DNA from: Nocardia mangyaensis
GTDB lineage: Bacteria > Actinomycetota > Actinomycetes > Mycobacteriales > Mycobacteriaceae
DNA length: 64,000 nt
Direction of reading: 5' to 3'
Assembly: GCF_001886715.1 (NCBI RefSeq)
Contig: NZ_CP018082.1
Location: forward strand, 5,828,001 to 5,892,000
Shown: positions 33,019-41,519 of the stretch, in pieces
How the letters are laid out: each line of letters begins with the position of its first letter
Numbering within the stretch: position 1 is the stretch's first letter
The notes under the pieces: model-generated
What the model saw: the letters and a program-made list of their open reading frames with translations, nothing else
The model's database searches: none
Told to the model about the DNA's origin: nothing
Position numbers and translations under genes: made by a program

Positions 33019-33669
33019 CTACGGCTTGGTCCAGTGCTGGATCAGGGCCGCTAGCCGCTTTCCCTGCCAGCGATCGATAGGCGTATGGGTATTGATGCCG
33101 GTCACGACATGCTCGGCTGGTACATCGCGGGTGACGACAGCTCCCGCCGCGACGTAGCTACGAGGACCGATGCGCACGCCGCCGACCACACGAGCGCCGA
33201 ATCCGACTACCGAATCGGACTCGACTACCGGTGGTGCCTCGTCGACGCCCCACCATCCGAGGTCGGGGCGGGTGTACTCGTGCACCAAGTCGCCCATGAC
33301 CGTCGACCGATCTCCGATAACTGTTGCGTCGCAGACGAATCCGGCTACACAGGAGTCGACTCCAATCCGAACCCGGTCGCAAATGTATGCGCCGTGCACA
33401 AGGCGTGTTCGTACGCCGATCTCACACCCGTACCCGATGCGGGCACGGTCCTCGACAACGCATCCATCCCCGAGTGTGGTCCCTTCGTGGATCAGTACCT
33501 GGTTAAACAGGATCGTGCGATCGCCGAGCACGACATCGTCGCCTGTCGATGGCCGTCCGACTTGGGCTTCTCGTAAGCGGGCTTCCTTTGGGTAGCCCAG
33601 GACGCAGTGTTCGCCAACGATCACCGCGTCTCCGAAATGGACCTGCCCATACATATCTGTTGGATTCAC
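33019..33669 (-). CDS. Hexapeptide-repeat (LbetaH) acyltransferase
   Basis: A 216-residue protein built of left-handed beta-helix repeats (for example VHFGDAVIVGEHCVLG, VVLGDRTILFNQVLIHEGTTLGD, ATVIGDRSTVMGD and VVGFGARVVGGVRIG). The end RSYVAAGAVVTRDVPAEHVV is the typical last coil of acetyltransferases acting on sugars or amino sugars (NeuD/WbbJ-like). The active-site His may be in LVHEYTRP. Its stop region and the neighbouring hydrolase overlap by 4 bases (start 33669, hydrolase end 33666). Confidence 0.83.
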   Translation of the reverse strand: MNPTDMYGQVHFGDAVIVGEHCVLGYPKEARLREAQVGRPSTGDDVVLGDRTILFNQVLIHEGTTLGDGCVVEDRARIGYGCEIGVRTRLVHGAYICDRVRIGVDSCVAGFVCDATVIGDRSTVMGDLVHEYTRPDLGWWGVDEAPPVVESDSVVGFGARVVGGVRIGPRSYVAAGAVVTRDVPAEHVVTGINTHTPIDRWQGKRLAALIQHWTKP

Positions 33670-34457
33670 GCGATGCAGTCAGATTCGGCGACTAGCCAGG
33701 CGACAGTCGTACGGATCGCTTCGTCTTCGCGCTCGCGCGAATCGAATCCGTGGTCGGAACCGACGACTGTATGCAGCTCGGTGCCGGGGCGCGATCTCGC
33801 GGCATCAGCGGCGATCTCGTACGACACCGCTGAGTCCTGGTCTCCGTGCACGATCAACGATCGCACTTCGCTGCCCGCGAAGCGATCGAGTGGTCGGTAG
33901 CTGGCGAACTCGCAGAAGAGCACACGACCGAGCTCGAACGTTCCGTCGACGACGAGGTAGCCGCTAGCCTCCAACACCTTCTGCTGCTCTGGACCGAAGT
34001 TCTCTCTGCCCCAATCTAATTCCGGCGCCAGGAAGGTGTGATTGAGGTCGAGCACCGGATTCCACAACACCAGCCGATGAAGGCGGTCAGCCAGCCACGG
34101 AAGGGACAGAGCAGTGGCTACGGCTCCGAAGCTGGCCGCGACGATGGACAGTGGGCCCGGAAACCGCGCGCGGATCTCCTCCACGGCGGCCTGCAGGTCC
34201 AGGCACTCGCCAGACACAGTGACTCCGCGCGGTGTGCCAGCGCTGTTGCCATGACCACGGAAGGAGAACCGCAGTACGTCGAACCCGGCGGCGACCAGCT
34301 GATCGGCTAGCCGGACGAACATGCCGCCGCCCTCGTCTAGATCGACTGTGATTCCGTGCACGAGTAGTACGGATCCTCTGGGACTGCCCGCGTTTGAGGA
34401 ATGCGCGGCGGCCTCGAGCTCGACATCGTCAACTGACTTCAGGGTGAAACGATCCAC
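33666..34457 (-). CDS. Alpha/beta hydrolase
   Basis: A 263-residue serine hydrolase. SVLLVHGITVDLDEGG supplies the oxyanion HG, SIVAASFGAVATAL the nucleophile Ser (A-x-S-x-G form), SLIVHGDQDSAVSYE the acid and VVGSDHGFDSRE the His, so the triad is complete. FSFRGHGNSAG is typical of esterase/thioesterase-like family members. It could release or trim an acyl product; its substrate is not evident. It lies between the acyltransferase (overlap) and the oxygenase (12 bases). Confidence 0.85.
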   Translation of the reverse strand: MDRFTLKSVDDVELEAAAHSSNAGSPRGSVLLVHGITVDLDEGGGMFVRLADQLVAAGFDVLRFSFRGHGNSAGTPRGVTVSGECLDLQAAVEEIRARFPGPLSIVAASFGAVATALSLPWLADRLHRLVLWNPVLDLNHTFLAPELDWGRENFGPEQQKVLEASGYLVVDGTFELGRVLFCEFASYRPLDRFAGSEVRSLIVHGDQDSAVSYEIAADAARSRPGTELHTVVGSDHGFDSREREDEAIRTTVAWLVAESDCIA

Positions 34458-34469
34458 CAGACGCTCCGT

Positions 34470-35231
34470 TCATCCAATGCCAGGCGTCGACCACAACGCG
34501 TCCATCGTCTCGTGGGTTACTGACCGACACAACTCGTCGTGTCGCGCGAACGCCATGTTCACGATCGTCCGTCGGCCGCGCTCGATCGGATGCACTCGAT
34601 GCAAAGTCGTGTCCGTCCTCATGAGGTACACATCTCCAACGCTGAGGTTGAGCCGATGCACATGGCTGTCCCGAAGGATCTGCTCGATACCCGGCCGCTG
34701 CTTGTCCCAGGCCGTGCCCGGGATGCTCTCGACGAAACCACCATCAGCTGGATCGGGACACTCAGCGACCCAGACCAACGCGTAACCGTAGTCATCCCAA
34801 TGCCACCCGTGCGTGTCGCCGGGTTGTTCCAGTCGAGTGATCACGAACCGCTCGGGCTGATACGGACAGGGAAAGACGGGTTCCCCCACAACCGATGACA
34901 CTGCATCAAGCAGTGCTGCCGATTCGTACATCCTCGGAATCACAACGCCCCGTTCGATGATCTGCCCCTGCGTGACGTTGCACATCCGACGCGGGCTGAA
35001 CCCGGTTTCCGCGAACTCCAGGTCCCGTCGAACTCCCAGTGCACCGGCCAACCGAACTGCCTCGGATGCAACAGCATCCCGCAACGGCGCACCAAACAAT
35101 TCGGACACCACCACGCAGCCCTGCCGATCTACCTCACGCCGCGCCAGTCCAGCTTGATACGGGGACATCGGCTGCACGAGATCCATGGTTAGATCGTCAG
35201 CTGCGACTCCGCTACGCGATGTCACGTCCAA
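34470..35231 (-). CDS. Fe(II)/2-oxoglutarate-dependent oxygenase (phytanoyl-CoA/amino-acid hydroxylase type)
   Basis: A 253-residue jelly-roll oxygenase. The iron site is HGWHWDDYGYALVWVAE (His-x-Asp) and the distal His/Arg are in TTLHRVHPIERGRRTIVN, so a 2-oxoglutarate hydroxylase is expected. The spacing and HWDDY-x-ALVW/GDVYLMRTDTTLHRVHP pattern recall free-amino-acid hydroxylases related to BesD-type halogenases, but the Asp ligand is kept, favouring hydroxylation over halogenation. TTG 35231 is chosen because CAGGAGC lies 7 bases upstream; ATG 35186 is the alternative. Confidence 0.8.
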   Translation of the reverse strand: MDVTSRSGVAADDLTMDLVQPMSPYQAGLARREVDRQGCVVVSELFGAPLRDAVASEAVRLAGALGVRRDLEFAETGFSPRRMCNVTQGQIIERGVVIPRMYESAALLDAVSSVVGEPVFPCPYQPERFVITRLEQPGDTHGWHWDDYGYALVWVAECPDPADGGFVESIPGTAWDKQRPGIEQILRDSHVHRLNLSVGDVYLMRTDTTLHRVHPIERGRRTIVNMAFARHDELCRSVTHETMDALWSTPGIG

Positions 35232-35481
35232 TGATCAGCTCCTGCCTCACCACTACCCCGGGGCACGAGGCCGTCATGCCTCGTACCGACGCATCAGCGA
35301 TGAACTCTAACGCGCAACTCGTTACGGCACACCGCGTATGCACTCGTGCCAAACCTGGCTCGACCGGCCCTGCTGCGAGAGTTCCGAGAAGCAACGCATG
35401 GGCCCGAACGAGCCAACTGTTCCGAATCGTGCTGTACACCATGTGTTTCTGACCTGACCCCAGAACCCCCCGGGGCATCGT

Positions 35482-35880
35482 CTATTTCCGGTTCATCACG
35501 TCGAGGATGACAACCAGGATCCACACCGGTGCCCACAAACCGCAGGTGATCAGGGTAAGCACCAGGTGCAGTCCGTGGTTGGGTCCACGGCGCACCGCGA
35601 GGTACCCGCCTCCCACGTTGTTCTGCGTCACGTTCACTACCGGAACAGCCTGGGGCACAGGCTGATAGATCGGCTGCGGCGCGAACCCGAGGTGCGCGTA
35701 CCCCGGGTTCGCAGGCGGGTGCGGCTGAACGTACCGCGGGTCGCCGTAGGGCTGGGTCGGGTGCTGGTTGAGCGCATCGAAGCCAGTCGTGCTCGGCGGG
35801 GGCGCCTGGGGCATCGGCTCGGGGTGATGCGGCGTTTCGCGGGGGGCGGGCAGTTTTTCGGACTCATACGGTTCAGTCAT
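35482..35880 (-). CDS. Proline-rich small membrane protein
   Basis: A 132-residue protein. The first 85 residues are Pro/Gln/Tyr-rich (many PxxP, QPY and PQPIY units) and probably disordered. The C-terminal part has GPNHGLHLVLTLITCGLWAPVWILVVIL, a hydrophobic segment that spans the membrane once or as a hairpin and matches the short DUF (HxxLTxxTxGxW) seen in many actinobacterial proteins. It lies 43 bases downstream of the RmuC-like gene on the same strand. A role in the defence block is not shown. Confidence 0.65.
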   Translation of the reverse strand: MTEPYESEKLPAPRETPHHPEPMPQAPPPSTTGFDALNQHPTQPYGDPRYVQPHPPANPGYAHLGFAPQPIYQPVPQAVPVVNVTQNNVGGGYLAVRRGPNHGLHLVLTLITCGLWAPVWILVVILDVMNRK

Positions 35881-35923
35881 GGCTAACTCCTGAAGATGGG
35901 GTGGAATCGGGGAGGGCAGGTGC

Positions 35924-37330
35924 TCAGGCGACGTCGGTGTTGACCACGGTCAACGGCGTCGGCCCGGCACTGATCGTGAGGGCGGTGACCGCTTCGGCGA
36001 GCACCAATTCGACCTCGGTCGCGAAGTCGGTCACGGTCTTGTCGATCTTGGTCGCCTCGCGGCGGATCACGTCGGCGGACTTCTTTGCGGTAGCGAGCTT
36101 TTCGAGCTTGGACAGCGCGCTCTGCACCTTCTCCGCAGCCGTCACCAACTGCTCGCCGCCACCGCGCGCGACCACCATCGCGCTCGCCGCGCGCATCAGC
36201 AACACGCACGCGCGCAGCAGGTCCGGCTCGTCGGTGTCGGGATCGAAGGCGAGCACCACCCGGCGCGGGCCGAGCACGCGCAGTACCTCGCCGCCGTTCT
36301 GTTCGGGCGACCGCACGATGCCCAGCGATGCGGCGGCCTGGCGGTTGCGTTCGGCTTCGACGAGGTAGTCCAGCCAGCCCGACCGGGGGGAGTCGGTCAT
36401 CTCGATCACCACCCGCGCGCCCTCGGCGGTGGTCAGCAGCCCATCGCCCTTCTTGCACCGAGGGAGCGCTCCGACCATCGCGCCGGTGTCGTAGTACTCG
36501 TCGCCGAGGCCGGCCGCGATGGGTTCCATGAACTGGTGGATTCCTGCGGCGAACGGCTCGCCCTTACGCGGAGTCACCGAGATGAGGGCCGCTTTGGCCT
36601 CCCGCACCTTCAGCGCGGCCGTCATCTCCTCGAACCGCTTGGCCAGGTCGGCGTGGTTGGCCATGAGCAGGTCGCTCATCGCCAGCTGGCGGGCGTCGAG
36701 CGCGGCGGTGTGCTTGGCGATCGGCGAGGTCGGGTCGTTCAGGTCGAACTGCTTGGTCGCGGTCGCGATCAGATCCTGAGTGCCTGCGGTGGCCTTGATC
36801 GACAGTTCGGCGCTGAACTGCTCGAGCACCGGCTTCAAGCGAGCGACCAACTCCGGGTCCGAGCCACCGAAGAGCCGATTGACCTGATCGGTGATGTTTA
36901 CGGTGGCCGTGTTGACGGTGGCCGCCATCTCCTTGCGGTAGTTCGCATCGGCCTCGGCCAATGCCTTCTTCGCCGAGTCGACCGTCTTGGTCATCACCGC
37001 TGAGGCATCCTTCGCGGCCTGACCGGTCAACTCCGCCGCCCTCGCCGCTGACGCGGCGGCCTTCTCCCCGACCTCGGCGACCATCCTTTCCAATTCCTTG
37101 GCATCGCTGGCCTGGCCGGTGGCGGCGAGCGCGACGGCTCCGCATTTGACCACCTCGGTGATGAACGCGGAAAGGTCGGCGGCGGCGAGGCTGTCGGCGT
37201 CGTCGACGATCGGACCGCGAAGCCCGCTCGTCCAGCGCTGAGCCTCGCGCAGGACGTCGCGATCGCGCAGGATCAACTGTTCGACGGTCACTGCAGTGTT
37301 GTTGTCGGTGAAGTGCACGTTGGGGTTCAT
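35924..37330 (-). CDS. Coiled-coil protein with an RmuC-like nuclease-fold C-terminal domain
   Basis: A 468-residue soluble protein. Residues about 70-260 are Ala/Glu/Lys-rich and predicted coiled coil (MVAEVGEKAAASAARAAEL, AKKALAEADANYRKEM). From about residue 295 a globular domain begins with KKGDGLLTTAEGARVVIEMTD and continues SGWLDYLVEAERNRQAAASLGIV. This resembles the RmuC fold (restriction-endonuclease-like), where D-x(n)-E-x-K and a following E-x-x-x-Q-A helix are conserved; the Lys is replaced (IEMTD), so activity is uncertain. It neighbours a type I RM operon. GAGGAGA precedes ATG 37330. Confidence 0.6.
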   Translation of the reverse strand: MNPNVHFTDNNTAVTVEQLILRDRDVLREAQRWTSGLRGPIVDDADSLAAADLSAFITEVVKCGAVALAATGQASDAKELERMVAEVGEKAAASAARAAELTGQAAKDASAVMTKTVDSAKKALAEADANYRKEMAATVNTATVNITDQVNRLFGGSDPELVARLKPVLEQFSAELSIKATAGTQDLIATATKQFDLNDPTSPIAKHTAALDARQLAMSDLLMANHADLAKRFEEMTAALKVREAKAALISVTPRKGEPFAAGIHQFMEPIAAGLGDEYYDTGAMVGALPRCKKGDGLLTTAEGARVVIEMTDSPRSGWLDYLVEAERNRQAAASLGIVRSPEQNGGEVLRVLGPRRVVLAFDPDTDEPDLLRACVLLMRAASAMVVARGGGEQLVTAAEKVQSALSKLEKLATAKKSADVIRREATKIDKTVTDFATEVELVLAEAVTALTISAGPTPLTVVNTDVA

Positions 37331-37437
37331 GGTTCTCCTCGAAAAGGGCACGTTAGGGAACGGTGCGACCGGTTGTCGCACCGCTGAGTGATAAGTGGGC
37401 TTCTCGATCCCGGACCGGACGAGAGTGAAGCGTGTTC

Positions 37438-37749
37438 TTAGACTGGATATTCCGTTGCCGCAGCGCGGTCACGACGGTCCTGGCTGGTGAGGTGCCAGCC
37501 CAGACACAGCGGGCAGGGATAGACCCGCTGTTCGCGCCTGTCCTGGTTCGTTGTGTCAATCCCGGCGAGCGCGAGGTCGGCGTCGGCGAAGGTGAAGTAC
37601 TTCAGCTTCCCCGACCCGCACCGAGCGATTCGGACCAGCGGCGGCAGCTGCGCCAGATCCGCACCTGTGTGCAGGTCGAGCTTTCGGCGCATCGCCGCCA
37701 ACCGGGGCGGGTACTGCCTGCAGCGACGGTGTGTGCGATGTCCGCTCAT
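37438..37749 (-). CDS. Small zinc-ribbon-like protein
   Basis: A 103-residue basic protein. The N-terminal part is rich in Arg and Cys (GHRTHRRCRQYPPRLAAMRR), and the C-terminal CPLCLGWHLTSQDRR has a C-x-x-C knuckle followed by His. KYFTFADADLALAGIDT fits the middle of a small DUF common on actinobacterial mobile elements, where the tail CPxCxGWHLT is conserved. A role in DNA or RNA binding is likely but not shown. GAGGAGG before ATG 37749. Confidence 0.65.
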   Translation of the reverse strand: MSGHRTHRRCRQYPPRLAAMRRKLDLHTGADLAQLPPLVRIARCGSGKLKYFTFADADLALAGIDTTNQDRREQRVYPCPLCLGWHLTSQDRRDRAAATEYPV

Positions 37750-37914
37750 GGTGACCTCCTCGCTCGGTGTGCGGTGTGAGATCACCTTGAGCTCGCCGAC
37801 GACCAATGTCGATGCAATTCACCGATAAGCCCCTTTATCAGTGTTCAATCTCGCTAGTGTTCAATGTCGAGACGTAGCGTCGGTGCCGATCCATCAGGAG
37901 GATGAGGGGTACCC

Positions 37915-39846
37915 ATGGACCAGCCGACGACAGAACCGACGCTCACGCTGCAAGACATCGCCGACCTGGCGAAAGTCGAGCGGGCGGTGGTGTCGATGTG
38001 GCGCAACCGGGAGTCGATTCGCGGGCAGGTCATCCCATTTCCGCGCCCCGTCGCCGAGGTCGGCGGCATCGCTCACTTCGACCGTTCCGAGGTGGTCGAC
38101 TATCTCGAGCGCACCGGCCGAGGCAACAACGCCGAAGCCAGGCTGGACGCCGCGACCGTCGGCGCTCCCGACGGTTGGGCTTTGGAAGACTTGGTGACGT
38201 TGCTGTGCCTACGACACCTGGTCGGCGACCTGACCTACCTAACCGACGAGGAATGCGCCGACCTCGCCTGGGAGCTCGACCCCGCCGACGAGTCGTTCGC
38301 CACCGAAATCGCGGCCCTCACCGACACCGGCGCCGCCCGCGCGTTCATCGACGGCTTGATGGCGGCGAGCTTCGGTGGTGCGGACGCCCTCGCCAAACTC
38401 GAATCCTCCCGCGCCGGCCGCGAACTCGCACTTCGGGATCTGACCTCACACGCGATCGAACTGCTCGACACCATCGTCGGCGCGTGTCGAACCGAACTCG
38501 GTGCCGACGGTGCGCACTTGGTCTCCGCTGGCGACGCGCCGACGGTGGTACTCGCCCTCTCCGACGCGGACCCCGAACTCGAGGTGCACGCGCTCGGCGA
38601 CGGCCCCGCGGCCCGAGCGTTGCGACGCCGCATGTTGATCCGCGAGCAGGAGCACACCATCGAGATAGGTCCCCGAGTTCGGCTGCTGTCAGTGGTCGGC
38701 ACCGAGTCGGCTCAGGCCCTCGACGACGTCGACTACGCGCTCCTGGGCCTCGAACGCGATGAGATCGCGGTGATCATCGGCTCGGCCGCGGCTTTGTGCG
38801 ACGCGATCCCACGCGCCGGGAAACGCCAGGACACCTTGGAGGGCAAGCGGGCGGAAACTCTGGGTTCCGGTGGTTTGACAGCCGCATTCAAGCTGCCGCG
38901 TGGCCTGTGGAAGCAAGCCCACCGGCAAGCACTCGGCGTCTGGGTGTTTCACGGAAGCGCCAAGACCAGCCTGCCGACAGTGGCCGACCTCAGCACCATC
39001 CGGCCGACTGATCTCGACCACAACGCCCTCGCCGCCGATATCGCCGCCGCGTTCGGCGATCGCACCGACCGCGACGCGCGCGCATACCGATACGGCAAAG
39101 AGGTGCCGCTCAGCGACATCCGCGCAGGACACGCTGTGGTGGCGCCGGGCACTTTGGCGGCACGCCTGCGCGCACCAGAGGCGGTCGATGACCTGAACCG
39201 TGTCTACACCGCCACCCTGGTGACCGCCGAACCCGATCCGGGATTCGACGTGCAGGCCGGGGCATCGGCGGCCTCACGCGAGATCGTGCAACGTCCCCTC
39301 GGCGAGCTGTCCAGACTGAAACTGCTCCACCTTCGCACGGGCAACCGGATCAGCCCGTCGCACAGCGACCCGAACGGCACCGTGACGGTATTGTCAGCCC
39401 ATAACGGGGCAGCAGCGTTCCGGCTCGATCCGTTGGACGCGCAACGCCACTATCCCCGCGCGAATCGCACCGAACCCGGCGATGTGGTGTTCAACGACCA
39501 CCCGCCCCGTGCGATCGTCGACTCGGTCGGCGGCAGCAGGGTGCTGTCACCGTCGCGGATACTGCGCCTGGCGAACGGGGCCGGGATCGGCCCGTACGCC
39601 TTGGCCGCGCTGATCAACGACCAACCCGCCGACAACACAGACTGGCGAACCTGGGCCGTGCCGCGTCTGCCCGCCGACGAGTCAGAGCGCCTGGAGTCGG
39701 TGCTCGCCGAGGCCGCCGATTACACCAGACGCCTGCGGGCGCGGGAGGATGCGATGAACGATCTGTGCCGCGCCCTGATCAGCGGGATCGGCGCCGGCAC
39801 GGTGAGCCTGAACATCCCGGCCACAACGGTCGGAGTACTGGCATGA
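37915..39846 (+). CDS. HTH protein with degenerate N6-methylase-like core and HsdS-like tail (type I RM-associated)
   Basis: A 643-residue protein, first gene of the RM operon. Residues 8-70 form a MerR/HTH-like head (TLQDIADLAKVERAVVSMWRNRES and DRSEVVDYLERTG). The middle (about 150-420) follows an N6-adenine methylase layout, but where the NPPF motif would be it reads ALDDVDYALLGLERD, and motif I lacks the GSG signature, so methylation is unlikely. The segment LTAAFKLPRGLWKQAHRQALGVWVFHG mirrors HsdM's CMVAMPTQLFRSTGIPVCVWFF. The last about 180 residues resemble one target-recognition half of HsdS. The stop overlaps the hsdM ATG by 4 bases. It may modulate specificity or repress the operon. 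Confidence 0.6.
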   Translation: MDQPTTEPTLTLQDIADLAKVERAVVSMWRNRESIRGQVIPFPRPVAEVGGIAHFDRSEVVDYLERTGRGNNAEARLDAATVGAPDGWALEDLVTLLCLRHLVGDLTYLTDEECADLAWELDPADESFATEIAALTDTGAARAFIDGLMAASFGGADALAKLESSRAGRELALRDLTSHAIELLDTIVGACRTELGADGAHLVSAGDAPTVVLALSDADPELEVHALGDGPAARALRRRMLIREQEHTIEIGPRVRLLSVVGTESAQALDDVDYALLGLERDEIAVIIGSAAALCDAIPRAGKRQDTLEGKRAETLGSGGLTAAFKLPRGLWKQAHRQALGVWVFHGSAKTSLPTVADLSTIRPTDLDHNALAADIAAAFGDRTDRDARAYRYGKEVPLSDIRAGHAVVAPGTLAARLRAPEAVDDLNRVYTATLVTAEPDPGFDVQAGASAASREIVQRPLGELSRLKLLHLRTGNRISPSHSDPNGTVTVLSAHNGAAAFRLDPLDAQRHYPRANRTEPGDVVFNDHPPRAIVDSVGGSRVLSPSRILRLANGAGIGPYALAALINDQPADNTDWRTWAVPRLPADESERLESVLAEAADYTRRLRAREDAMNDLCRALISGIGAGTVSLNIPATTVGVLA

Positions 39847-41519
39847 AAGACATTGTCGGACAACGAGGAGAGGAGTCCCGGGTGCCCCCGAGGACGAGGA
39901 AAGCCGATGTGGCGCAAGCACCGTCGACCATGAAGGAGCTCAAGGACACGCTGTGGAAAGCGGCCGACAAACTCCGTGGCTCGCTGTCGGCAGCCCAGTA
40001 CAAGGACGTGATCCTCGGTCTGGTGTTCCTCAAGTACGTCTCAGACGCCTACGACGAACGCCGTGAAGTCCTGCGTACCGAACTCGGTGGCGACGACGTG
40101 GATCCCGTGCAACTGGAGATGGACCTCGACGATCCCGACGAATACCAGGGGTACGGGGTGTTCCTGGTCCCCGAGACCGCGCACTGGGACTACCTGTCGA
40201 AGTTCGCGAAGGGCCGCAACGAGGCTGGTGCGTCGCCGAAGTCGGTCGGCTTGCTCATCGACGAGGCGATGGACGCGATCATGGCCGCCAACGAGTCGCT
40301 GCTCGGTACCCTCCCCCGCATCTACAACCGCGACAACATCGACCAACGCCGCCTGGGTGAGCTGGTCGACCTGTTCAACAGCGCCAAGTTCAGCCGCCAC
40401 GGCAACCAGAAGGCCCGCGACCTGATGGGCGAGGTCTACGAGTACTTCCTCGGAAACTTCGCCCGCGCCGAAGGCAAACGCGGCGGCGAGTTCTTCACCC
40501 CGCCCAGCGTGGTCCGCACGATCGTCGAGGTGCTCGAACCGAGTCGAGGCCGCATCTACGACCCTTGCTGCGGATCGGGCGGCATGTTCGTACAGTCGGA
40601 GAAATTCGTCGAGTACCGCCACGGCGATGCCCAGGACCTCGCCGTCTACGGCCAGGAAGCCATCGAGGAAACCTGGCGGCTGGCGAAGATGAACCTAGCC
40701 ATCCACGGCATGGACAACAAGGGCCTCGGAGCCCGCTGGGGCGATACCTTCGCCCGCGACCAACACCCCAACGTAGCCATGGACTACGTCATGACCAACC
40801 CTCCGTTCAACATCAAGGACTGGACCCGCAATATTGAAGACCCCCGCTGGGTCTTCGGCGTCCCCCCGGCCAACAACGCCAACTACGCCTGGATCCAGCA
40901 TGTGCTCTACAAGTTGGCGCCGAACGGGTCGGCCGGCGTGGTGATGGCGAACGGGTCGATGTCATCGAACTCCAACGGAGAAGGTGACATTCGCGCACGG
41001 ATCGTGGAGGCGGATCTGGTGTCGTGCATGGTCGCCATGCCCACCCAGCTGTTCCGGTCGACCGGAATTCCGGTGTGTGTGTGGTTCTTCGCCAAGGACA
41101 AGAAGGCCGGGCGCGGTGGAGCTATGGACCGGACCGGGGAGGTGTTGTTCATCGACGCCCGCGAGCTCGGGTACATGGTGGACCGGGCCGAGCGGGCATT
41201 GTCTGACGGGCCCAACGGGGACATCACGAAGATCGCGGACACCTATCACGCATGGCGAGGGACGCGCTCAGCGGCAGCCAAGGGTTTGAAGTATGAAGAT
41301 GTCCCAGGATTCTGCAAGTCGGCAACCTTAGATGAGATCAAGGATGCGGAGTACTCGCTGACGCCCGGAAGGTTTGTCGGCGCCGCAGAATCAACCTCCG
41401 ATCAGGAGCCGCTTCATGAGAAGGTAGAGAGACTGGAAAGCGATCTCAAAAGCGCTCTCGACGAATCTGAACGCTTGTCAGCCAAGGTTCGAGAACAGAT
41501 CGGGAGGGTTTATGCCTAG
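39843..41519 (+). CDS. hsdM: Type I restriction-modification DNA methyltransferase subunit HsdM
   Basis: A 558-residue N6-adenine methyltransferase. The N-terminal helical domain has LWKAADKLRGSLSAAQYKDV and LGLVFLKYVSDAYDERR. Motif I is YDPCCGSGGMFVQ (SAM binding) and motif IV is DYVMTNPPFNIKDW (catalytic NPPF). It methylates the host target sequence and forms M2S with HsdS. ATG 39843 overlaps the previous stop; GTG 39882 behind a stronger GAGGAGAGGAG site is an alternative start. The last 8 bases overlap hsdS. Confidence 0.95.
   Translation: MKDIVGQRGEESRVPPRTRKADVAQAPSTMKELKDTLWKAADKLRGSLSAAQYKDVILGLVFLKYVSDAYDERREVLRTELGGDDVDPVQLEMDLDDPDEYQGYGVFLVPETAHWDYLSKFAKGRNEAGASPKSVGLLIDEAMDAIMAANESLLGTLPRIYNRDNIDQRRLGELVDLFNSAKFSRHGNQKARDLMGEVYEYFLGNFARAEGKRGGEFFTPPSVVRTIVEVLEPSRGRIYDPCCGSGGMFVQSEKFVEYRHGDAQDLAVYGQEAIEETWRLAKMNLAIHGMDNKGLGARWGDTFARDQHPNVAMDYVMTNPPFNIKDWTRNIEDPRWVFGVPPANNANYAWIQHVLYKLAPNGSAGVVMANGSMSSNSNGEGDIRARIVEADLVSCMVAMPTQLFRSTGIPVCVWFFAKDKKAGRGGAMDRTGEVLFIDARELGYMVDRAERALSDGPNGDITKIADTYHAWRGTRSAAAKGLKYEDVPGFCKSATLDEIKDAEYSLTPGRFVGAAESTSDQEPLHEKVERLESDLKSALDESERLSAKVREQIGRVYA

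Noticed and set aside
35232..35481. 88-codon minus-strand frame between the oxygenase and the Pro-rich protein
   Set aside because: No motif, no clear start with ribosome site; treated as intergenic.
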